In this document: piece after piece, positions 8,659 to 17,644 of the stretch
Layout: each line of letters starts with the position of its first letter
Numbering within the stretch: the stretch's first letter is position 1
DNA from: CADEFQ01 sp050249415
GTDB lineage: Bacteria > Pseudomonadota > Gammaproteobacteria > Steroidobacterales > Steroidobacteraceae
NCBI GenBank assembly: GCA_050249415.1
Contig: JBFWQO010000006.1
Location: forward strand, 168,002-232,001
Direction of reading: 5' to 3'
Length of the DNA stretch: 64,000 bases
Translations under genes and position numbers: made by a program
Notes under the pieces: generated by a model
What the model was told of the DNA's origin: nothing
Database searches by the model: none
What the model saw: only the letters and a program-made list of their open reading frames with translations

Positions 8659-10305
8659 ATGCGCGCCATCCCCCCCCTTCTTGCCCTGCTGCTGTCCGCC
8701 GCCCTCGCGCCGGTGCCGGCCGCCGATATCGCGACGGTCGCGCACGACCCTTCCCGGGTGCTCCCGTCCGACGCCGAGCTCGAGCGGGCGGGGGCCCGTG
8801 TCGGCACCGTCACGATCCATACCGACGGTATCTTCAATGAGCGCGACCCGCGCGAGGATGCGGTGCTGTATCGCGCCGCAAACCGCCTGCACGTCGAGAC
8901 ACGCGCCTCGACGATCCGCGCCCAGCTGCTGTTTGCGAGCGGCGACCCGTACTCGCGCCGCGTGCTCGAAGAATCCGAGCGCCTGCTGCGTAGCCAGCGG
9001 TACCTGCGGGAGCCCGTGATCCGGCCTGTCGCGTGGCACGACGGTGTCGTCGACGTGAGCGTGCGATCCCGCGACGTCTGGACCACGAATCCGGGGCTGT
9101 CCGTTTCGCGCGCGGGCGGCGCGAATGCACTGGGCGCCGAAATCGAGGAGCTGAACCTGTTCGGGCGGGGCAAGCAGCTCAGCGCCGGCTACCGGCATGA
9201 TGTGGATCGCACTTCGCTGGGTGTCGCGTGGTTCGATCCGGCCGTCTATGGGTCGCGCTGGACGAGTCGCGTGTCGTACACCGACAGCGACGACGGCAGC
9301 GGCTGGTCGCTCGGCTTCGAGCGGCCCTTCTTTGCGCTCGACTCGCGCTGGAGCGCGGGTTTCAGCGGAGACTCCCTCTCGCAGATCGAGCCCCGCTACG
9401 CACTCGGCGAGCGCGTCGACGCCTGGCGCGCCGATCGCCAGGCGTTCGATATCCATGCGGGTTGGTCCGCCGGCCTGCGCAACGACTGGGCGCGGCGCTG
9501 GACAGCCGGCTTCCGTTACGACCGGTCGCGATTCGAACGCGCGGATACGGCCCTCGCCGGGCCCCTGCCCGCCGATCGCACACTCGCGTATCCCTACCTG
9601 CGCTTCGACCTGCTGCAGGACGACTTCGCGACGACGCACAACCTCGACCAGATCGGCCGCACCGAGGATCTCGCATTCGGCACCCGGCTGTCGGCCGAAC
9701 TCGGGTGGTCGCAGCCCGCCCTCGGCGCGAACCGGGAGGCCGTGATCACGACGCTCGACGCGAGCCGCGGGATTCGCCTGCCGCACGATCAGAGCCTGTT
9801 CATCGCCGGCCGCTGGCGCGCACGGCTCGAGGGCAGGGATGTGCGCGACTCGCTCGCGTCCGGCAGCGCGCGCTATTTCTGGCGCGCGACCGATCGCACC
9901 GTGCTGTATGTGGGCCTCGCGGCCGATGCCGGCTCCGCGCTCGATCTCGACCACGAAGTACTGCTCGGCGGCGACACGGGACTGCGCGGCTACCCGCTGC
10001 GTTACCAGACGGGCACCGCGCGCGCACTGCTGACGGTCGAGGGCCGCTATTTCACGGACTGGTACCCGTTCCGCCTGGCGCGGGTCGGTGCCGCGGTATT
10101 CGCCGACGTGGGCCGCAGTTGGGGCGCGAGCGCACTCGACGTACCGGAATTCGGCACGTTGCGGGATGTCGGAATCGGCCTGCGGTTCGGCAATACGCGC
10201 TCGGCGCTCGGCAACGTGCTGCACGTCGATCTCGCGTTCCCGCTCGACGGCGACCCGTCGATCAAGTCGATGCAATTCCTCCTGAAGACATACAAGAGTT
10301 TCTGA
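8659..10305 (+). CDS. BamA/TamA-family outer membrane protein
   Basis: A 548-residue exported protein: signal peptide (about 1-21), one or two POTRA-like segments (about 45-135; RVGTVTIHTDGIF and YLREPVIRPVAWHDGVVDVSV), then a long beta-barrel ending in Phe (KSF), the usual C-terminal signature for barrel assembly. Near the end GGDTGLRGYPLRYQ matches the conserved loop-6 (V/I)RG(F/Y) motif of Omp85 proteins. It is shorter than BamA (about 800), so it is a surface-antigen/patatin-porin-like relative. One base separates it from the downstream phosphoglycerol-transferase-like gene, so the two are probably co-translated. Confidence 0.85.
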   Translation: MRAIPPLLALLLSAALAPVPAADIATVAHDPSRVLPSDAELERAGARVGTVTIHTDGIFNERDPREDAVLYRAANRLHVETRASTIRAQLLFASGDPYSRRVLEESERLLRSQRYLREPVIRPVAWHDGVVDVSVRSRDVWTTNPGLSVSRAGGANALGAEIEELNLFGRGKQLSAGYRHDVDRTSLGVAWFDPAVYGSRWTSRVSYTDSDDGSGWSLGFERPFFALDSRWSAGFSGDSLSQIEPRYALGERVDAWRADRQAFDIHAGWSAGLRNDWARRWTAGFRYDRSRFERADTALAGPLPADRTLAYPYLRFDLLQDDFATTHNLDQIGRTEDLAFGTRLSAELGWSQPALGANREAVITTLDASRGIRLPHDQSLFIAGRWRARLEGRDVRDSLASGSARYFWRATDRTVLYVGLAADAGSALDLDHEVLLGGDTGLRGYPLRYQTGTARALLTVEGRYFTDWYPFRLARVGAAVFADVGRSWGASALDVPEFGTLRDVGIGLRFGNTRSALGNVLHVDLAFPLDGDPSIKSMQFLLKTYKSF

Positions 10306-10306
10306 C

Positions 10307-12277
10307 ATGCTCCGATCCGCTGCACAGCGCTTCCAGCCGCTGCTCGTCCTCTTCGCCTGGTATCTCGCGCTCGGGCTGCTGCTGCGCGCCGCGCTGTGGT
10401 GGTCCTTCGGGCGCGCCTCGGGCGTTTCGGATGTCGGCTTCTTCGACTCGTCCGTGACCGGGCTCGCCGCCGACACCGTGGAGGCGCTGTACCTGTTCGC
10501 GCCCTTTGCGCTGCTCGCGTGGTGGCTGCCGGATCGCGCCTTCCGGTCGCGTGCGATGCGGAGACTGATGATCGTGTTTCCGGCCCTCGTATTCTTCGGG
10601 CTCACGTTTCTCGCGGCGGTCGAGTACTTTTTCTTCGAGGAATTCGACGCGCGCTTCAATCTCGTGTCGGTCGATTACCTGCTCTACCCGACCGAAGTCT
10701 TCGGCGACATCTGGACCGCTTACCCGGTGGTGACGGTCGCCACGGTCGTCGCACTGCTGTCGATCGCCACGGCGTTCGCGCTGCGCGGGCCGCTGCGCAC
10801 CGGTGCACAGGCTGCCACGACCTGGCGCGGGCGCGCTGGCGTCTTCGCGATCTACGCCCTGCTGCTCGCCGGCGCGATCGCCGGCATCGACAAGGACAGC
10901 TTCTCGTACTCGACCAATCGCGTGGCGAACGAGATCGCGGCCAACGGCGCGGGCAGCTTCTTCAATGCGCTGCGCACGAGCGAAATCGACTATCACGCCT
11001 ACTACGCGACGCGCGACCCGGCGGCGAACCGGCGCGTGCTGCGCGCGGCGCTCGCGCAGGGCGATGGCCGCTTTCTCGACGCCACCAGGCTCGACCGGAC
11101 GTTCCCGGCGCGGCCGGAGGGCCTCGGCCGGCTGAACGTGGTCGTCGTCGTCAGTGAGTCGTTCGGCGCAGAGTTCAGTCGCGCGTACGGCGGCGACCGG
11201 GACTGGACGCCGTTCTTCGACCAGTACTCGAAGCAGGGGCTCGCGTTCACCCACATGTACGCGTCCGGCACCCGCACCGTGCGCGGCCTCGAGGCGATCA
11301 CGGCGTCGATACCGCCGATCCCTTCGACCTCGATCCTGCACCGGCCGGGCAACGCGGGCATCGCCAACTGGGGCAGCGTGATGCGGGGCCTCGGCTACAG
11401 CACTCACTTCTTCTATGGCGGCTACGGGCAGTTCGACGACATGAACGCGTACTTCGCGGGCAACGGCTACGACGTCGCCGACCGCCGCGCGATCGAGGGG
11501 CCGGTGCGATTCGAGAACATCTGGGGCGTCGCCGACGAAGACCTGTACGACCTGGCGATGCAGCGCTTCGACACGTTCTCGGGCAGCGGCAAGCCGTTCT
11601 TCGCGATCATCATGAACACGTCGAACCACAAGCCCTACACGTTTCGCGCAGGCGTTCCCGGCGTGAAGCCCGAGGGCGGCGGTCGCGAAGCGGGCGTGCG
11701 GTATGCCGACTACGCGCAAGCCTACCTGTTGCGGGAAGCCGCGCGGCACCGCTGGTTCGACGACACGCTGTTCGTGATCGTCGCCGACCACGGCGCGCGG
11801 GTATACGGACGCGAGAGCATCCCGCTCGCGACCTATCACATCCCGATGCTGATCTACTCGCCGAAGCACGTGGCGCCCGGTCGCGTCGACGCGCTCACGA
11901 CGCAGATCGACGTCGCGCCTACCGTGCTCGGCCTCCTCGGCCTGCCTTACAGCGCCCCGTTCTTCGGTGAGGATGTGCTGCACACGCCGGCGAAGGATCG
12001 CGTAGCGTTCTTCAGCCACAACCACGACGTCGCGATCTACCGCGACGGCGAGTTGTCGATCCTCGGGCTCAAGAAGGCCGTGGAGAACGTGACTTACGAC
12101 GCCGCGACGAACTCATACCGGCCCGCGCCCCCGGATCCCGCGCTCGACTCGCTCGCGATCGCCTACTACCAGACGGCCTACGAACTGTTCAGGCAGCACC
12201 GCTACGTCCCGACGCCGGATACGCTGGCGCGCACCCGCGTCGCCGGCACTCACCAGGGCAGTTCGGATCCGTCGTAG
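10307..12277 (+). CDS. LtaS/MdoB-like sulfatase-fold membrane transferase
   Basis: A 656-residue protein. The first 200 residues hold about five membrane helices; the rest is an extracytoplasmic alkaline-phosphatase/sulfatase domain. Visible landmarks are the metal-binding VVVVVSESFGAEF, the probable nucleophile Thr in GTRTVRGLEA (about residue 324), FFYGGYGQF and VIVADHGARVYG. Relatives move phosphoglycerol from phosphatidylglycerol to lipoteichoic acid or to osmoregulated periplasmic glucans; in a Gram-negative the latter, or lipid decoration, is likelier. Its last 28 bp overlap the convergent SDR gene. Confidence 0.85.
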   Translation: MLRSAAQRFQPLLVLFAWYLALGLLLRAALWWSFGRASGVSDVGFFDSSVTGLAADTVEALYLFAPFALLAWWLPDRAFRSRAMRRLMIVFPALVFFGLTFLAAVEYFFFEEFDARFNLVSVDYLLYPTEVFGDIWTAYPVVTVATVVALLSIATAFALRGPLRTGAQAATTWRGRAGVFAIYALLLAGAIAGIDKDSFSYSTNRVANEIAANGAGSFFNALRTSEIDYHAYYATRDPAANRRVLRAALAQGDGRFLDATRLDRTFPARPEGLGRLNVVVVVSESFGAEFSRAYGGDRDWTPFFDQYSKQGLAFTHMYASGTRTVRGLEAITASIPPIPSTSILHRPGNAGIANWGSVMRGLGYSTHFFYGGYGQFDDMNAYFAGNGYDVADRRAIEGPVRFENIWGVADEDLYDLAMQRFDTFSGSGKPFFAIIMNTSNHKPYTFRAGVPGVKPEGGGREAGVRYADYAQAYLLREAARHRWFDDTLFVIVADHGARVYGRESIPLATYHIPMLIYSPKHVAPGRVDALTTQIDVAPTVLGLLGLPYSAPFFGEDVLHTPAKDRVAFFSHNHDVAIYRDGELSILGLKKAVENVTYDAATNSYRPAPPDPALDSLAIAYYQTAYELFRQHRYVPTPDTLARTRVAGTHQGSSDPS

Positions 12278-12972
12278 CGCCAGAAGCGCCCCGCCTTCGC
12301 GGCATCGAGGCCTTCGATCACGCGGATCACGCCCGCGACACTCTCGGGCGCGTCGATGTCGGCGCGCGGCCCGCCCATGTCGGTGCGCACGAAGCCCGGA
12401 TGGACGGGCGCGACGACGATGCCGTGCAGCCGCGCGAGATCGATCGCGAGCGATTTCACCACGGCATTGAGCGCAGCCTTGCTGCCGCGGTAGGCATAGA
12501 GCCCGCCCGAGCGGATGCTCGCGATCGAGCCGACGATGCTCGAGATCGCCACGCACTTCTTCTGCGCCGAGCGTGCGACATGCGTGACGAACGCTTCCGC
12601 GACCTTCATGGGACCCATGACATTGACCCGGAAGATCGTGTCCCAGTCCTCGTAGTTCACCGCGCCGAAGCGGCTCGCCGGGTAGCCCGTGCCCACGCGG
12701 CTGCCGCCACCCATCGTACCCGCGTTCAGCAGCAGCACGTCGATCGCGCGTCCGTCCAGCCGTCGCGCGGCCGCATCCACGCTCGCGTGGTCGGCGACAT
12801 CCAGCGGCTCGACCACGACGCGCCCGCCGCTCGCCTGCGCGAGGGCCACGAGGTCCGTCGCGGCCTGCGGTCGGCGGGCGCACGCAATGATGTCCCAGCC
12901 GGCCGCCGCGTACTGCCGCACGAACTCGAGCCCGAGTCCGCGGTTCGCCCCGGTGACGAGAACTGTCGCCAT
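12250..12972 (-). CDS. short-chain dehydrogenase/reductase
   Basis: A 240-residue classical SDR. The Rossmann glycine motif is TGANRGLG (7-14), the NAG motif is LLNAGTMGG (81-89), and the active site has Ser near 145 (AISSIVGS), Tyr161 and Lys165 (YRGSK). It is an NAD(P)-dependent oxidoreductase of unknown substrate, in the subgroup often labelled C-factor or sniffer-like. AAGGAAGG precedes the ATG. It is divergent from the MDR gene, 34 bp away. Confidence 0.9.
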   Translation of the reverse strand: MATVLVTGANRGLGLEFVRQYAAAGWDIIACARRPQAATDLVALAQASGGRVVVEPLDVADHASVDAAARRLDGRAIDVLLLNAGTMGGGSRVGTGYPASRFGAVNYEDWDTIFRVNVMGPMKVAEAFVTHVARSAQKKCVAISSIVGSIASIRSGGLYAYRGSKAALNAVVKSLAIDLARLHGIVVAPVHPGFVRTDMGGPRADIDAPESVAGVIRVIEGLDAAKAGRFWRYDGSELPW

Positions 12973-12991
12973 GTCGCACCTTCCTTTCGCT

Positions 12992-12997
12992 TATGAT
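12992..12997 (+). promoter_or_regulatory. -10 element (TATGAT) for a probably leaderless MDR transcript
   Basis: TATGAT matches the sigma-70 -10 consensus at five of six positions and ends 9 nt before the ATG at 13007. There is no Shine-Dalgarno. Transcription would begin at or within a few nt of the start codon. No convincing -35 is visible. Confidence 0.45.
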
Positions 12998-13006
12998 CGC
13001 GCGCCC

Positions 13007-14023
13007 ATGTTGCAGTCATACCGGAAAATCGTCATCCACCGGCTGACGGGCGAGTTTCGCAGCTCGACCCGCATCGTCGAGTCGCCCGCCGTCGCACCGG
13101 GTCCCGGCCAGGTGCTGATCCGGAACCATTACGCGGGCGTCAATGCCATTTTCGACCAGAACCTGTGCCGCAATACGATCCGCTATGTGGATGTCGTGCC
13201 GCCCTGGGACATGGGCGTCGAGGCGATCGGCGAGATCGTCGCGCTCGGCGAGCGCGTGGAACACCTGCGCATCGGCGATGCCGTCGCCATCGTGAAGCTC
13301 GGCAGCGCGTATCGCGAGTACCAGACGGCGGACGTGGCGCGCGTGATCCGCGTGCGGGAGCCGTCGCCCGAGATCCTCGCGCTGATCGCCTCGGGCGTCT
13401 CGGCCATGGTGGCGCTCGAGCGCATCGCCGACATGAAGAGCGGCGAGACGATCGCGGTGTCCGCCGCCGCCGGCGGGCTCGGCAATTTCGTCGTGCAGCT
13501 CGCGAAGCGCGCGGGCAACCACGTGATCGCGCTCACCGGCGCGGATCACAAGGCCGCGCTGCTGCGCGAGCTCGGTGCCGACCGGGTGGTGAACTACCGC
13601 ACGGAATCGCTGCGCGAAGTGCTCGCACGCGAGTACCCGCGCGGCCTCGACATCGCCTACGACTCGGTTGGCGGCGAAATCTTCGATGCCTTCCTCGATC
13701 ATCTCGCGATGTACGGCCGCCTGATCGTGAGCGGACACACCTCCGATTTCGACCAGCCTGTCGAGGATGTGCCGCACCCGCGCATCTACCACAAGCTCTA
13801 CTGGAAATCGGCGTCGGTGCGCGCGTTCCAGAACCCCGCGTTTCCGCAGTACTTCGACGATGCGGCGCGCCGCATCCTCGACCTGCACTACCGCGGCGAG
13901 TTGCGCGCGCTCGTCGATCCGACCCCCTTCGTCGGGCTCGAGTCCGCGGCGGATGCGGTCGAATACCTGCTCGCCGGCCGCAACGCCGGCAAGGTCGTGC
14001 TGCGGCTCCGGAATGCGGCATAG
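13007..14023 (+). CDS. MDR-family NADPH-dependent oxidoreductase (quinone reductase/PTGR-like)
   Basis: A 338-residue medium-chain dehydrogenase/reductase. The N-terminal GroES-like domain (about 1-125) lacks the zinc-binding Cys/His set. The nucleotide-binding motif VSAAAGGLGNFVVQLAK is at about 147-163, and DIAYDSVGGEIFD follows at about 215. This is the zinc-free quinone oxidoreductase/prostaglandin-reductase branch, which reduces double bonds of enones or quinones with NADPH. The ATG at 13007 is used because the conserved fold starts there and a -10 box lies just upstream. The last 136 bp are antisense to the PAP2 gene. Confidence 0.82.
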   Translation: MLQSYRKIVIHRLTGEFRSSTRIVESPAVAPGPGQVLIRNHYAGVNAIFDQNLCRNTIRYVDVVPPWDMGVEAIGEIVALGERVEHLRIGDAVAIVKLGSAYREYQTADVARVIRVREPSPEILALIASGVSAMVALERIADMKSGETIAVSAAAGGLGNFVVQLAKRAGNHVIALTGADHKAALLRELGADRVVNYRTESLREVLAREYPRGLDIAYDSVGGEIFDAFLDHLAMYGRLIVSGHTSDFDQPVEDVPHPRIYHKLYWKSASVRAFQNPAFPQYFDDAARRILDLHYRGELRALVDPTPFVGLESAADAVEYLLAGRNAGKVVLRLRNAA

Positions 14024-14670
14024 AGCGCGAGGCTCACGGCCCACGCGATCGCGGCACTCGTCACGTCGTGTGACAGGAAATGCGCGCCGCGCGCCTCCTG
14101 CGCGAACGCGAACACCGCGCCGAGCCCGACACCGGTTGCGAGGCCGATCCAGGCCTTGCCGCGATCGATGTCGCGCAGCACGAAATAGAGCGCGACGAGC
14201 GCGAACCCCGACGCCGAATGCGCGCCGGGAAAGCAGGCCGCGCGGCGCAGCGTATCGGGCCGATCGGCGAAGAGGCCCACATACGGGAAGCGCCCGCCGA
14301 AAAGATCGAGATCCCACGGGCAATCGACATTGGTCAGGTGTTTGAGCAGCCCCGTCAGGCCGTTCGTCAGCGCGAGAGCGAGCACGAAGTAGAGGAGCGC
14401 ACGCCGATACGGCGCGAGGCGCGTCGCTTGCCAGCTCGCCAGGAGCGCGGCGAGCGCCACGAGGCCGACCAGCCGTACGACGGCGCCGCCGCCGGTATGG
14501 ATGACCCCTTCCGCCCAGACGCTGCCGCGGCCGAACCAGCCGCCCGTCGCGTCGTAGAACGCGTGCGCGGCGATCGCCGTATCGAGGTGCAGGCCGGCGA
14601 GGAGGCCCATCGCGACGAGATAGGCCGCGAGGGGCCACAGTGCGTGCGAACGCCAGAACGCGGACGTCAT
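13888..14670 (-). CDS. PAP2-family membrane phosphatase
   Basis: A 260-residue membrane protein with about six helices. It carries the three phosphatase motifs in modified form: KHLTNVDCPWDL (the CPWD variant of KxxxxxxRP), FPGAHSASGF (PSGH-like, with the general-acid His) and ARGAHFLSHDVTSA (SRxxxxxHxxxD-like, nucleophile His). Such enzymes dephosphorylate lipid phosphates such as undecaprenyl pyrophosphate or lipid A phosphates. The last 45 or so residues lie beyond the last membrane helix and are encoded opposite the MDR gene, perhaps a read-on tail. It follows the MFS gene by 10 bp and may share its transcript. Confidence 0.82.
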   Translation of the reverse strand: MTSAFWRSHALWPLAAYLVAMGLLAGLHLDTAIAAHAFYDATGGWFGRGSVWAEGVIHTGGGAVVRLVGLVALAALLASWQATRLAPYRRALLYFVLALALTNGLTGLLKHLTNVDCPWDLDLFGGRFPYVGLFADRPDTLRRAACFPGAHSASGFALVALYFVLRDIDRGKAWIGLATGVGLGAVFAFAQEARGAHFLSHDVTSAAIAWAVSLALYAAFRSRSTTLPALRPASRYSTASAADSSPTKGVGSTSARNSPR

Positions 14671-14680
14671 CGTCGGCCGC

Positions 14681-16039
14681 TCATGCCCGGCGCGCGCCCT
14701 TCAGGATCTCCTCGGTCAGTCGATAGAACGCGAGGCAGGGAATCGACAAGGCGAAATACAGGCAGGGCAACAGCGCCGCCGCCCACTTGATCCCCTCGAT
14801 CGCCCCGGGCGTCTGCACCGGCGAGCGCGACTGGAACCCGACCAGCGCGTACACCACGAGCAGGATCGACGGCGCGAGCGCGGCCGCGACTTTCTCGACG
14901 AAGCTGTAGAGCGCCGAGTAAATGCCTTCACGCCGCATGCCCGTGCGCCGGTAGTCGTACTCGATCGTGTCCGGCAGCATCGACTGGCCCATCAGCAGCA
15001 GGCCCGACGCCGCGACACCCTTCACGGCCGCGCGCAGCGTGAAGAACCACAGCGGTTCCTCCGGCCCCGCAAGCAGCCACGACAGCGAGACGAGGCAGAA
15101 TATCGAGGTCGCGAGGATGTACGTGCGCTGCTTCTCGATCGCGACGGCGATCCGGCGCCACAGCGGAATCGTGACGATCTGCATGAGCCCGGCGGCGCCG
15201 ACGAACCACAGCATCCATTCGCCCGGGCTCTCGCGGCCGATCACGAAGCGCACGACGAAGATGGCCGTCGCGGTATTGGTGAACAGGCCGAAGAGCTGCA
15301 GAAACTTCGTGCCGAGGAGCGCCACGAACGGCCGGTTCGCGAGCCCCGTGCGCCATTGCTCGGCGAGCGGCACGGACTTGCGTTCGCGCTCCGTGAAGCG
15401 CGCGCCGGCCGTGCCGAAGAAGGCCGCCGCCATGAACACGAAGATGCCGCCGCCGAACACCACCCCCATCACCGCATAGCCGCGCGCGCCGCCTCCGGCG
15501 AGTTCGGCGATCCGCTGCGCGAGCCCGCCGGCGAGGAACGTGCCGATGCCGATGAAGAAGACGCGCCACGCCATCAGCCGCGTGCGGTCCTTGTAATCGT
15601 CGAGCATCTCCGCCGGCATCGCCATGTACGGCACGTTGAAGATCGTGTAGCCCGTGCCGACCAGCGCGAGCGCGATCGTGACGAACCACAGCGTATGCGC
15701 GTACGGCGTGAGGCCGAGGCTGTAGACACCCGCGAACGCGAGCGACGTGACGAGGGCGCCGAGCAGCAGGTAGGGGCGACGGCGGCCGTAACGGGTCGAC
15801 GTGCGATCGCTCAGGACGCCCATCAGCGGATTCGCGACGATGTCCCATGCCTTCGCGATGAAGAGCAGCATCGCGGCGGTCGCCGCGGTGATGCCGAGTA
15901 CGGTCGTCAGGAAATACGGCACCAGGAACGAGAAGCCGTTCAGCACGAGCGAGGCGCCGAGCGTGCCGATACCCCAGCCGAGGTGCAGGCGCCAGGGGGC
16001 GGAGCGGGCGAGCGGGAGGGTCTCGGCATTGGCGGCCAT
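14681..16039 (-). CDS. MFS transporter, GPH (glycoside-pentoside-hexuronide:cation) type
   Basis: A 452-residue protein with about 12 membrane helices. The GPH-type motif AKAWDIVANPLMGVLSDRTSTRYGRRRPYL spans roughly residues 62-91 (key residues D-x-x-x-N-P-x-x-G-x-x-S-D-R-T and the basic G-R-R-R-P). A cytoplasmic loop at about 225 carries TERERKSVPLAEQW. Family members import sugars or glycosides with H+ or Na+. The substrate is unknown; the adjacent PAP2 gene does not narrow it. Confidence 0.85.
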   Translation of the reverse strand: MAANAETLPLARSAPWRLHLGWGIGTLGASLVLNGFSFLVPYFLTTVLGITAATAAMLLFIAKAWDIVANPLMGVLSDRTSTRYGRRRPYLLLGALVTSLAFAGVYSLGLTPYAHTLWFVTIALALVGTGYTIFNVPYMAMPAEMLDDYKDRTRLMAWRVFFIGIGTFLAGGLAQRIAELAGGGARGYAVMGVVFGGGIFVFMAAAFFGTAGARFTERERKSVPLAEQWRTGLANRPFVALLGTKFLQLFGLFTNTATAIFVVRFVIGRESPGEWMLWFVGAAGLMQIVTIPLWRRIAVAIEKQRTYILATSIFCLVSLSWLLAGPEEPLWFFTLRAAVKGVAASGLLLMGQSMLPDTIEYDYRRTGMRREGIYSALYSFVEKVAAALAPSILLVVYALVGFQSRSPVQTPGAIEGIKWAAALLPCLYFALSIPCLAFYRLTEEILKGARRA

Positions 16040-16131
16040 GGGCGGAGCTTAGAACAAGCGCCAGCGCACCGCGCGCGCGTGGCGTCCGTCACGCGGCTAC
16101 CCTGCGGACGGCTCCCGGGCTCCGGCCGCGC

Positions 16132-16137
16132 TAGCAT
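16132..16137 (+). promoter_or_regulatory. -10-like element (TAGCAT) before aldehyde dehydrogenase
   Basis: TAGCAT ends 7 nt before the ATG at 16145, with no Shine-Dalgarno in between, the spacing expected for a leaderless transcript. It overlaps an alternative in-frame ATG at 16136. No -35 is evident. Confidence 0.35.
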
Positions 16138-16144
16138 GTGTGCC

Positions 16145-17644
16145 ATGACCCCACCGCCCAGCCCCTCCACGGCCACGCAGGCCTTCCTCGCCCGTCCCCA
16201 CACGCTCTACATCGGCGGCCGATGGGTGGCGCCGCTCGCGGGCCGGCGTTTCGACGTGTTCGATCCCGGTACGGGAGGGAAGATCGCGACGGCGGCGGCC
16301 GGCGAAGCGGCCGATATCGATGCCGCGGTGGCAGCGGCACGCGCGGCGTTTGCGGGCCCATGGTCGAAGTTCACCGCGGCCGAGCGCGGCCGCGTGCTGT
16401 GGAAGCTCGCGGACCTGGTCGAGCAGCACGCCGCGGAACTGACCGAGCTCGAAGTGCTCGACAATGGCCAGCCGCTCGCGGTGGCGCAGCATGTCGTGCG
16501 CAACCTAGCGCCCGAGTTTTTCCGCTACTACGCGGGATGGCCGACCAAGATCGAGGGCGCGACGATCCCCGCGGCGCCGCAAGGGCGCCGGCCCGGCGAG
16601 GTGCTGTCGTTCACGCTGCGCGAGCCCATCGGCGTGGTCGGCGCGATCACGCCCTGGAACGCGCCGCTCCCGATGCTGATGGTGAAACTCGCGCCGGCGC
16701 TCGCGGCCGGATGCACGCTCGTCCTCAAGCCGGCCGAGCTGACGCCGCTCACGGCGCTGCGCATGGCGGAGCTGTGCACCGCAGCCGGCGTGCCGGACGG
16801 TGTCGTCAACGTCGTCACCGGATTCGGCGAGACAGCGGGTGCGGCGCTCGCCGCGCACCCCGGCGTCGACAAGATCGCGTTCACCGGCTCGACGGCAGTC
16901 GGGCGTCTGATCGTCAAGGCCGCCACGGGCAACCTCAAGAAGGTGTCGCTCGAACTCGGCGGCAAATCGCCCGTGATCGTGTTCGACGACGCCGTGCTCG
17001 AGCAGGTGATCCCGGGTGCCGCGCGCGCGTGCTTTTTCCTGCAGGGCCAGAACTGCATGGCCGGCACGCGGCTCTACGTGCACGAGAAGGTGCACGACCA
17101 GGTCGTCGAAGGCGTCGCGAAGATTGCGCGCGCGATGCAGCTCGGCCACGGGCTCGACCCCGCGACGCAGTTCGGCCCGCTGATCTCGGCCGAACAGCGT
17201 GAGCGCGTGCGGGGCTTCGTCGAGGCGGGCCGGCGCGAGGGTGGCGAGCTCGTGTGTGGCGGCGGCGCGCCGTCGCGCCCCGGCTGGTTCTTCGAACCCA
17301 CGGTGTTCGCGCGCATGAACGCCGACATGACACCGGTGAGAAGCGAGATCTTCGGCCCGGTGCTGTGCGTGCAGTCCTTCGGCGACGACGACCTCGAGCG
17401 TGTCGCGCGCGAAGCGAATGCCACGATCTACGGCCTCTCGGGCAGCGTGTGGACGCGCGACATCGGCCGCGCGCTCGGCATGGTGCGCCGGATCGATTCC
17501 GGCCAGGTGAGCGTCAACATGCACGCGGCGGTCGATCCCGCGATGCCGTTCGGCGGCAACAAGCAGTCCGGCTGGGGACGCGAGTTCGGCAAGGAAGGGC
17601 TCGAGCCCTATCTCAAGACGAAGGGCGTCAGCGTGGCGTGGTGA
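16145..17644 (+). CDS. NAD(P)-dependent aldehyde dehydrogenase
   Basis: A 499-residue class 1/2-type ALDH. Visible landmarks are the ITPWNAPLPM segment, FTGSTAVGRLI (cofactor loop), the general base Glu270 in SLELGGKSP and the nucleophile Cys304 in QGQNCMAGTR, followed by EIFGPVLCV and PFGGNKQSGWGREFG. It oxidises an aldehyde to the acid in the cytoplasm; the substrate is not evident. The GQNCMAGTR variant is common in betaine-, aromatic- or aliphatic-aldehyde enzymes. An in-frame ATG three codons upstream is an equal candidate start. The stop overlaps the convergent P1-peptidase gene by 17 bp. Confidence 0.9.
   Translation: MTPPPSPSTATQAFLARPHTLYIGGRWVAPLAGRRFDVFDPGTGGKIATAAAGEAADIDAAVAAARAAFAGPWSKFTAAERGRVLWKLADLVEQHAAELTELEVLDNGQPLAVAQHVVRNLAPEFFRYYAGWPTKIEGATIPAAPQGRRPGEVLSFTLREPIGVVGAITPWNAPLPMLMVKLAPALAAGCTLVLKPAELTPLTALRMAELCTAAGVPDGVVNVVTGFGETAGAALAAHPGVDKIAFTGSTAVGRLIVKAATGNLKKVSLELGGKSPVIVFDDAVLEQVIPGAARACFFLQGQNCMAGTRLYVHEKVHDQVVEGVAKIARAMQLGHGLDPATQFGPLISAEQRERVRGFVEAGRREGGELVCGGGAPSRPGWFFEPTVFARMNADMTPVRSEIFGPVLCVQSFGDDDLERVAREANATIYGLSGSVWTRDIGRALGMVRRIDSGQVSVNMHAAVDPAMPFGGNKQSGWGREFGKEGLEPYLKTKGVSVAW

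Noticed and set aside
16145..17644. The aldehyde dehydrogenase as the missing 2-oxoglutarate-semialdehyde dehydrogenase of hydroxyproline breakdown
   Set aside because: It lies 26 kb from the hydroxyproline genes and its active-site blocks do not single out that substrate.
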